From an uncultured Flavobacteriales bacterium (GTDB lineage: Bacteria; Bacteroidota; Bacteroidia; Flavobacteriales; Crocinitomicaceae): DNA of 12,151 bases. The notes under the pieces were generated by a model, which was not told the DNA's origin, did no database searches, and saw only the letters and a list, made by a program, of their open reading frames with translations. The position numbers and the translations under genes were made by a program. The DNA lies in contig CAMLDR010000131.1 of assembly GCA_946478775.1 (NCBI GenBank), positions 1 to 12,151 of the forward strand, in the 5' to 3' direction. Below are positions 7,498 to 12,151 of the stretch, in pieces (the first letter of the stretch is position 1; every line of letters starts with the position of its first letter).

Positions 7498-8559
7498 GTG
7501 AGTTTGAAGTTTCAGCGCAAGTTACAAGATAGAATAGAGAAGGGGAGTTTACGCTCCCTTTTGTCATTTGATAATCCCATCGATTTTTGGTCGAACGACT
7601 ATTTGGGCCTGGCCCGGGATCCGCAATCCATAGAAGTTTCAGGAAGTACCGGTTCCCGTTTAATTTCAGGGAATTCGAAGCTGGTAGAAGCTATTGAGAA
7701 GCAAGTCGCCGATCACTTTCAAGCCGAAGCTGCTTTGATCTTCAATTCAGGTTACGATGCAAATTTGGGTTTGTTCTCTTCCCTTCCGCAAAAAGGAGAT
7801 ACGATCATTTACGATGAGTTGGTGCACGCGTCCGTCCGGGATGGTATCCGTTTGAGTTTTGCCAATGCTTTCTCCTTTAAACACAACGATGTTTCTGACC
7901 TGAAGAAAAAACTGCAAAAAGCAGCAGGAACCATTTTCGTTGCAGTAGAGTCGCTTTACAGCATGGACGGAGATTTGGCGCCTTTGGTTGAAATTAGCCA
8001 GGTATGTAAAGAGAATGAAGCTTTACTGATCGTCGATGAGGCGCATGCGGGAGGTGTTTTTGGAAAAGAAGGAAGAGGATTGTGCGATCAGCTGGGGATT
8101 TCCGGGGAAATCTTTATTCGCCTTTTTACCTTCGGGAAAGGGTACGGAGCACATGGGGCAGCTGTTTGCTGTTCCGGTGAAGTCAGGCAATTCCTCATCA
8201 ATTTTGCACGTTCGTTTATCTATACGACAGCACTTCCGGAAGGAATGTACACCCACATACTGAATCAGGTGGAGCGCAGTAAAGAAGAAAGTTTACGAGA
8301 ACAATTGCAGGTCAATATTGCACATTTCACGAAAGCTGTTCAATCCACTTTAAGTTCACCGGATTCTCCTATCCAGGTCATTGAATTCTCCGAATTGGAT
8401 GCGTGTAAGTTGAAAGCAGCATACTTGCAGCAGGCAGGTGTTGCAGTGAAAGCTATTTTGCCGCCAACCGTTCCGGCAGGTTCGCAGCGTTTGCGTATTT
8501 GTATCCATGCATTCAACACAAAAGAACAAATAGACCGGCTGATTTCTTTGTTGCAGTAA
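7498..8559 (+). CDS. bioF: 8-amino-7-oxononanoate synthase (BioF-like alpha-oxoamine synthase)
   Basis: This is a pyridoxal-phosphate enzyme of the alpha-oxoamine synthase family. As BioF it would condense a pimeloyl thioester with alanine to 8-amino-7-oxononanoate, early in biotin synthesis. The 353 residues include WSNDYLGLA (31-39), GSTGSRLISGN (49-59), DELVHASVRDG (106-116), the cofactor-binding VDEAHAGGVFG (D180, H183), the Schiff-base lysine K214 in TFGKGYGAHGA and a C-terminal RLRICIHAFNT. K214 corresponds to K236 of E. coli BioF, so the protein is shorter at the N-terminus by about 20 residues but complete. It starts with GTG at 7498, 3 bases after the bioB stop; MSLKFQRKLQ is a normal family start and no early ATG exists. 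Related family members (2-amino-3-ketobutyrate ligase, serine palmitoyltransferase) cannot be excluded by sequence reading alone, but pairing with bioB favours BioF. bioA, bioC and bioD are not in the window. Confidence 0.85.
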   Translation: MSLKFQRKLQDRIEKGSLRSLLSFDNPIDFWSNDYLGLARDPQSIEVSGSTGSRLISGNSKLVEAIEKQVADHFQAEAALIFNSGYDANLGLFSSLPQKGDTIIYDELVHASVRDGIRLSFANAFSFKHNDVSDLKKKLQKAAGTIFVAVESLYSMDGDLAPLVEISQVCKENEALLIVDEAHAGGVFGKEGRGLCDQLGISGEIFIRLFTFGKGYGAHGAAVCCSGEVRQFLINFARSFIYTTALPEGMYTHILNQVERSKEESLREQLQVNIAHFTKAVQSTLSSPDSPIQVIEFSELDACKLKAAYLQQAGVAVKAILPPTVPAGSQRLRICIHAFNTKEQIDRLISLLQ

Positions 8560-8610
8560 GTGCTTGTTTTCGGGCTTATTCATCACAATAGCCGCTTAGA
8601 AAAAATAAAA

Positions 8611-8642
8611 TTAGGAACAACGGTTATTTAGTTGTACCTTTA
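8611..8642 (+). promoter_or_regulatory. Possible promoter of the cold-shock gene
   Basis: TTAG (8611-8614) is followed after 20 bases by TACCTTTA (8635-8642), one base off the TAnnTTTG -7 consensus. It would start transcription near 8648 and give a leader of about 149 bases. I saw no better match nearer the start codon, but a promoter nearer the gene cannot be excluded by reading alone. Confidence 0.4.
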
Positions 8643-8647
8643 ACCCG

Positions 8648-8796
8648 TTCAATAGAAGATTGTTATCTCAATCAGACTGTAAAGTCAAATTTACACTCCA
8701 ATTAATTTCACACATTTTCCGTAAAAACTCCGTGCGAAGTGCGTACGGATAAGAATATTATACCAGGTCCAAAAAACGGACCGCAATTTTAAGAAT
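8648..8796 (+). promoter_or_regulatory. Long structured 5' leader of the cold-shock gene
   Basis: Between the bioF stop and the cold-shock start lie about 237 non-coding bases. The last 120 of these hold three potential hairpins. The first is TGTAAA/TTTACA (8678-8683 with 8690-8695, 6-base loop). The second has an 8-pair stem (8729-8736 with 8742-8749, one G-U pair, loop AAGTG). The third is GGTCC/GGACC (8766-8770 with 8778-8782, loop AAAAAAC) and ends 14 bases before the ATG. Long folded leaders that change shape with temperature are known for cspA-type genes in E. coli. A thermosensor role here is inference. TAAGAATAT occurs twice, at 8750 and 8790. Confidence 0.5.
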
Positions 8797-8988
8797 ATGA
8801 ATAAAGGAACAGTAAAATTCTTCAACGACGCAAAAGGCTTCGGATTTATTAAAGGAGAAAACGAACAAGACATTTTTGTACATGCTACTGGCTTGAACGA
8901 AGATATCCGTGAAAATGACAATGTAACTTACGATACAGAAAACGGAAGAAACGGTTTGAATGCGGTGAATGTATCCGTAGCAAACTAG
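8797..8988 (+). CDS. Cold-shock-domain protein, CspA family
   Basis: This is a small single-domain nucleic-acid-binding protein that is expected to bind single-stranded RNA and melt secondary structure, often as an RNA chaperone induced in the cold. The 63 residues are one five-stranded OB-fold cold-shock domain: MNKGTVKFFNDAKGFGFI contains RNP1 (KGFGFI, residues 13-18), and DIFVHATGL contains RNP2 (25-29). It is slightly shorter than E. coli CspA (70 residues) but complete. It stands alone, with a long folded leader before it and a strong terminator 22 bases after its stop. Whether it is truly cold-induced cannot be read from the protein, since many family members are constitutive. Confidence 0.95.
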   Translation: MNKGTVKFFNDAKGFGFIKGENEQDIFVHATGLNEDIRENDNVTYDTENGRNGLNAVNVSVAN

Positions 8989-9010
8989 GATTAACCAAAA
9001 TTCTTGAAAA

Positions 9011-9042
9011 GAGGCTGTCTAATTTAGGCAGCCTCTTTTTTT
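9011..9042 (+). terminator. Intrinsic terminator after the cold-shock gene
   Basis: A 10-pair stem runs from GAGGCTGTCT (9011-9020) to AGGCAGCCTC (9026-9035) with loop AATTT and one G-U pair, followed at once by seven T (9036-9042). Four A (9007-9010) precede the stem, so it could also work weakly on the minus strand. It closes the cold-shock unit and isolates it from the tetR operon. Confidence 0.92.
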
Positions 9043-9268
9043 GTGCTTGAAATCGGATTATGTGCAGTGAATGAATGACTTGGAATACAAGATCATTCCA
9101 AAACCAGCGTTTTCAGGAAAAATCAATCATTAAAAAGATAACTGGCTTTACAATCCTAAGTCTGACGGTTTAACTACCTAGGGCATAGTAAACATCGATT
9201 AGTAAAAAACTAGGTGACCTCTTTTTCCATGTGGTTTCCTATTTTCTTTCAATTTTTTTTAAAATAAA
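9043..9268. other. Non-coding gap without a recognised gene
   Basis: I see no convincing coding frame or RNA gene in this AT-rich stretch between the terminator and the tetR promoter. It holds a short inverted repeat, TTGGAAT/ATTCCAA (9080-9086 with 9095-9101), and ACCTAG/CTAGGT (9176-9181 with 9210-9215). Neither has a clear role. The last 40 bases are very T-rich, as often seen upstream of strong Bacteroidota promoters. Confidence 0.6.
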
Positions 9269-9299
9269 TTTGTTTACTTAACAGTGTTAAGTATATTTG
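9269..9299 (+). promoter_or_regulatory. Promoter of the tetR-efflux operon
   Basis: TTTG (9269-9272), a 19-base spacer and TATATTTG (9292-9299) fit the Bacteroidota primary sigma-factor promoter exactly. It is preceded by an A/T-rich tract. The -7 box ends 18 bases before the tetR ATG, so the leader is about a dozen bases. The spacer is almost entirely occupied by the operator palindrome. Confidence 0.8.
9275..9293. promoter_or_regulatory. Operator 1, perfect palindrome in the tetR promoter
   Basis: TACTTAACAGTGTTAAGTA is a perfect 19-base palindrome (9-base arms around a central G). It lies between the -33 and -7 boxes and overlaps the first two bases of the -7 box. Such a site would block RNA polymerase when bound. 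It matches operator 2 (9952-9970, opposite orientation) at 17 of 19 positions with 14 identical in a row. Binding by the adjacent TetR-family protein is inferred. Confidence 0.82.
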
Positions 9300-9317
9300 T
9301 GCCAATCAATATAAAAA

Positions 9318-9938
9318 ATGGGAATTAACGAACGTAAGGAACGCGAAAAGGAAATTTTGCAGAAAAGTATTCTCACAGCTGCTCGTGAGGTCTTTTTGGA
9401 AAAGGGCTTTGACCAGACTTCTATTCGTTCCATTGCCCAGCGTATTGAATACAGTCCCACAACAATCTATTTGTATTACAAGGATAAAGATGCGATTCTT
9501 TTTGCGCTTCATTCCGAAGGTTTTCAGTTACTGGGGAGCAAAATGGAGGTGCTCAGCCTGGTAGAGAATCCTTTAGAGCGGATCAAAGCCATGGGGCGTG
9601 TGTACATTCAGTTCGCTATGGAACATCCCGATTACTATGATTTGATGTTCGTGCAGAAATCGCCGATGAATAAGCTGGACGAAGATCACGAAGTATGGCA
9701 GGAAGGAATGAGCACGTTCGAAGGATTGAAATATTCCGTTCAGCAATGCATGGACCAGGGATACCTTCCTTTTACTGATGTGGAAGCCGGATCCTATATG
9801 CTGTGGGCAACATTGCATGGAATGTGTAATTTATACGACCGTGGCCGCTGCAAAGTTTTGGACGAAGAGAAAAGCGAACAAATCGTGGATTTGGGCTTTG
9901 CCGAGTTCTTAAGATTGCTCGACGCGTTCGGGCGCTAA
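9318..9938 (+). CDS. TetR/AcrR-family transcriptional repressor
   Basis: This is a one-component DNA-binding regulator, most likely the local repressor of the efflux genes behind it. The 206 residues show the typical N-terminal three-helix DNA-binding domain: ILTAAREVFLEKGFDQTSIRSIA, then the turn and recognition helix IEYSPTTIYLYYKDKDAIL at about 43-61. An all-helical ligand and dimer domain follows, with ERIKAMGRVYIQFAMEHPDYYDLMF (about 87-111). The ligand is not predictable. The start ATG at 9318 matches the promoter spacing. The gene is flanked by two matching palindromes, one in its own promoter and one after its stop, which argues for negative autoregulation plus control of the TolC-like gene 40 bases downstream. 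Confidence 0.92.
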   Translation: MGINERKEREKEILQKSILTAAREVFLEKGFDQTSIRSIAQRIEYSPTTIYLYYKDKDAILFALHSEGFQLLGSKMEVLSLVENPLERIKAMGRVYIQFAMEHPDYYDLMFVQKSPMNKLDEDHEVWQEGMSTFEGLKYSVQQCMDQGYLPFTDVEAGSYMLWATLHGMCNLYDRGRCKVLDEEKSEQIVDLGFAEFLRLLDAFGR

Positions 9939-9951
9939 TTTTTTTATTAGT

Positions 9952-9970
9952 TACTTAACACTGTTTATTA
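9952..9970. promoter_or_regulatory. Operator 2, imperfect palindrome before the TolC-like gene
   Basis: TACTTAACACTGTTTATTA pairs at 7 of 9 positions around a central C. Read on the minus strand it agrees with operator 1 at 17 of 19 positions, including 14 identical bases in a row. It lies in the 40-base gap between tetR and the TolC-like gene. No TAnnTTTG box is visible beside it, so it may act on a weak internal promoter, as a road block, or as a second site for cooperative binding. Confidence 0.7.
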
Positions 9971-9978
9971 AAATAACA

Positions 9979-11334
9979 ATGATTACTATGAAACGAAAAA
10001 TGATTCTTTTACTTGCCCTTTCAGCAAGTATATTCGTTCCATCGCTTTCCTGGTCGCAAGGAGCGTTGGATGCTTACATCCGGCAGGGACTGGATTCCAA
10101 TTTGGTGCTCAAACAACGCTCCATCCAATTGGAAAAGGCATTGCTGACTTTAAGCACAGCCAAAAGCAACTTTTTGCCATCTGTAAATTTCAATGCATCT
10201 TACACCACAGCTCAGGGAGGAAGGTATTCGGAGCTGCCGGTGGGAGATATGCTGAACCCGGTTTATTCAACTCTGAACCAAATGACCGGGACCAATGCAT
10301 TTCCTCAAATTGAAAACCAGCAGATTAACTTCCTGCCAACTAATTTTTACGATACCTACATCCGCACTTCTGTTCCTTTATTGAACATGGATATAGTGGC
10401 AAACAAACGCATCCAGCAACAAAAAGTGGAGTTGAGCAGTCTCGATATGCAGATCTATGCGCGTGAATTGGTCAAGAATATCAAAGTGGCCTATTACAAC
10501 GTGATCCTGGCATCGAAAGCTGTTTCAGTTTATGAAAGCAATCAAAAAGTATTGGAACAAAATGTGGCTTTGAATGAAGCTTTGATGAAACAAGGGAAAG
10601 GCTTAAAAGTAACCCTGGTGAAAGCCCAAACCGAATTGATGAAGGTAAACACTTCCATTTCCACTGCTAAAAACCAACTGAAGAATGCACAGGCCTATTT
10701 CAATTTTCTGATCAACAAACCATTGGATTCGGAAATTGTTTTAGAGGAAACCTTAGCGGTGAATGCTTCCCTGGAAGTAAAAGAAGAGCGGGAGGAACTT
10801 CAGCTGATCAATCAATCGATCGAAGTGCAGGAATCGGTTTTGAAAATGAATAAGAACTTTTGGGTGCCAAAGGTCAACGCGTTTCTGGATTTGGGTTCTC
10901 AGGGAGAAAACTGGGAAGTGAGCCGGAAATCCGCTTATTATCTATTCGGTGTTTCGGCTTCTATTCCGATTTACAACGGTTCGCGCAATCAGCAGCAGAT
11001 CAAACAAACGAAATACGAAATTGAAAGCGCAAAACTGCAATTGGACCAGGCAGCTCAGCAATTGGAACTGCAGCGCACCCAAGCCTTGCGTAATGTCATC
11101 AATGCAGAGGAAAACTGGGAAACCGCGAAAATCCAGTTCGAAGCTTCCAAAGAATACTTTGCGCTGGTTTCCGGTGCAAACAGAGAAGGATTAACCAATC
11201 AGCTTGAATTCATTGATGCCTCCAATCAAGTGATCAATGCTGAATTATTTGTTCTCATTCAATACCAAAATTACTTGAGTTCACTGGCTGAACTTGAGCG
11301 GGCAGCAGCAACATATCCATTGAAATTCAATTAA
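9979..11334 (+). CDS. TolC-family outer-membrane efflux protein
   Basis: This is an outer-membrane channel subunit (OEP family) that forms the exit duct of a tripartite efflux pump. The product is 451 residues from the ATG at 9979; an ATG at 9988 (MKRKMILLLAL) is an equally good start. A signal peptide (hydrophobic core about 9-20, ending near SWSQ) precedes two homologous halves rich in coiled-coil helix. The first half has LDSNLVLKQRSIQLEKA, AKSNFLPSVNFNASY and the long helix region ending in NAQAYFNFLINKPLDSEI. The second half repeats the pattern with NQSIEVQESVLKMNKNFWVP, ASIPIYNGS and LEFIDASNQVINAE. It follows tetR and operator 2, and precedes the adaptor gene by 14 bases, giving the usual regulator-channel-adaptor order of Bacteroidota RND operons. 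Substrate is unknown. Confidence 0.93.
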   Translation: MITMKRKMILLLALSASIFVPSLSWSQGALDAYIRQGLDSNLVLKQRSIQLEKALLTLSTAKSNFLPSVNFNASYTTAQGGRYSELPVGDMLNPVYSTLNQMTGTNAFPQIENQQINFLPTNFYDTYIRTSVPLLNMDIVANKRIQQQKVELSSLDMQIYARELVKNIKVAYYNVILASKAVSVYESNQKVLEQNVALNEALMKQGKGLKVTLVKAQTELMKVNTSISTAKNQLKNAQAYFNFLINKPLDSEIVLEETLAVNASLEVKEEREELQLINQSIEVQESVLKMNKNFWVPKVNAFLDLGSQGENWEVSRKSAYYLFGVSASIPIYNGSRNQQQIKQTKYEIESAKLQLDQAAQQLELQRTQALRNVINAEENWETAKIQFEASKEYFALVSGANREGLTNQLEFIDASNQVINAELFVLIQYQNYLSSLAELERAAATYPLKFN

Positions 11335-11348
11335 TAAACTATTCAATT

Positions 11349-12151
11349 ATGAAAAATTTAGTAATCCCGGCACTGCTTCTTTCGTTCCTGGTAGCTTCGT
11401 GCGGTTCGAAAGAAAAACCGACCAATGAAATCCCGAAAGCAGAAATCATTCCCGTAAAACTGGAGTCCATCCAGGCCATGAACTCAAACGAAGAAATTCA
11501 CGTTTCCGGTCAGTTCACAACAGACGATGAAACCTATTTGTCCTTCCTTTCCGGGGGAATTATCCAAAAACTATACGTCAAAGAAGGAGATAAAGTCCGC
11601 AAAGGCCAATTGCTGGCAACCCTCGACCTGACTTTGGTCAAAGCAAGCGTAAGTCAGGCAAAACTAGGTCTGGAAAAATCCAAACGCGACCTGGAACGTG
11701 CAAAGAACTTACAGAAAGAAGGTTTCGCTACTTTGGAACAAATGCAGAATGCCCAAACAGCTTTCGATGTGGCCCAGGAGCAATTACAATCGGCGCTATT
11801 TAACCTGAAGTATGCGGAAATAAGAGCCGTCTCAAACGGATTTATCCTGAAGAAAATGGCAAACCAGGGACAATTGGTCAGCAGCGGAACTCCTGTTTTC
11901 CAAACCAATGGTGCCGGATCCAGTTCTTTTAAGTTAAAAGTGGGAGTAAGTGACCGCCAATGGAGCCAGATCCGGATCGGGGACCCCGCGGAAATCGAGG
12001 CAGATGTTTTTAAGAACAGGACTATTCAGGCAAAGGTTTCCCGTAAATCGGAGAGCATTGATCCGTTTAGCGGAACATTTACAGTAGAATTGGAGATCCA
12101 GGGGAAATTACCGGAAGGATTGGCGAGTGGTGTTTTCGGGAAAGCAAAAAT
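11349..12151 (+). CDS. RND-type efflux periplasmic adaptor lipoprotein (HlyD/AcrA family), partial
   Basis: This is the membrane-fusion subunit that bridges the inner-membrane pump and the TolC-like duct. The frame is open from ATG at 11349 to the right edge (267 codons), so the C-terminus is missing. A lipoprotein signal ends in the lipobox VASC with C18 as the lipid-bearing residue. The first half of the lipoyl-like domain follows (SFLSGGIIQKLYVKEGDKV, 65-83, then GQLLATLD), a coiled-coil hairpin at about 95-157, the second lipoyl half (AVSNGFILKKMANQGQLV, 160-177), and the beta-barrel domain start (LKVGVSDRQWSQIRIGDPAE). It is 14 bases behind the TolC-like gene and probably cotranscribed. 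An inner-membrane RND pump gene just beyond the edge is expected from the usual operon order but not seen. Confidence 0.92.
   Translation, partial: MKNLVIPALLLSFLVASCGSKEKPTNEIPKAEIIPVKLESIQAMNSNEEIHVSGQFTTDDETYLSFLSGGIIQKLYVKEGDKVRKGQLLATLDLTLVKASVSQAKLGLEKSKRDLERAKNLQKEGFATLEQMQNAQTAFDVAQEQLQSALFNLKYAEIRAVSNGFILKKMANQGQLVSSGTPVFQTNGAGSSSFKLKVGVSDRQWSQIRIGDPAEIEADVFKNRTIQAKVSRKSESIDPFSGTFTVELEIQGKLPEGLASGVFGKAK

Noticed and set aside
8557..8577. Possible hairpin TAAG/CTTA right after bioF as a terminator
   Set aside because: Only four pairs form and no T tract follows.
9080..9101. Inverted repeat TTGGAAT/ATTCCAA with an 8-base loop
   Set aside because: It has no T run, is not near a promoter box or gene end, and could arise by chance.
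9176..9220. ACCTAG/CTAGGT inverted repeat and the small palindrome AGGTGACCT followed by a T run
   Set aside because: The loop is long and the stem short, and no gene ends here, so neither an operator nor a terminator can be supported.
1..12151. Search by eye for CRISPR arrays, insertion sequences, tRNA or rRNA genes and defence systems
   Set aside because: No regular spaced repeats, transposase frames, cloverleaf-like segments or defence-type proteins were seen; the genes are core metabolic, secretion and efflux functions.

Overview
The window (about 12.2 kb) looks like an ordinary chromosomal segment of a Bacteroidota bacterium of the class Flavobacteriia. The evidence is a type IX secretion pair (porU-porV), promoters of the TTTG-N19-21-TAnnTTTG type used by the Bacteroidota primary sigma factor, few Shine-Dalgarno sequences, and codon and protein style throughout. 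A Fluviicola/Crocinitomicaceae-like host is my guess from overall protein flavour. I could not test it.

Layout, left to right. (1) 15-5716, plus strand: porU (type IX sortase), porV (outer-membrane shuttle barrel) and ispF (non-mevalonate isoprenoid synthesis). porV and ispF share one base (TAATG), so they are probably translationally coupled. (2) 5710-5808: two arms of degenerate 8-base repeats in inverted orientation, lying between and partly inside the ends of the convergent ispF and a GNAT acetyltransferase gene (5784-6287, minus). (3) 6372-8559, plus: a biotin-synthesis pair, bioB and a bioF-like gene, 3 bases apart. The bioF-like gene has a GTG start. (4) 8611-9042: a one-gene unit for a cold-shock-domain protein. 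It has an unusually long leader with three potential hairpins and ends in a textbook intrinsic terminator. (5) 9269-12151: a TetR-family regulator followed by a TolC-type outer-membrane factor and a lipoprotein RND-type periplasmic adaptor that runs off the window. A perfect 19-base palindrome fills the spacer of the tetR promoter. An inverted near-copy (17 of 19 positions) lies just before the TolC-like gene. This is good sequence evidence for an autoregulated, TetR-controlled efflux operon whose pump gene is probably just beyond the right edge.

No mobile element, CRISPR array, rRNA or tRNA gene was seen, and I found no wholly new system. The observations most worth checking are the paired operators, the structured cold-shock leader, and the octamer repeat that supplies the last codons of the acetyltransferase.
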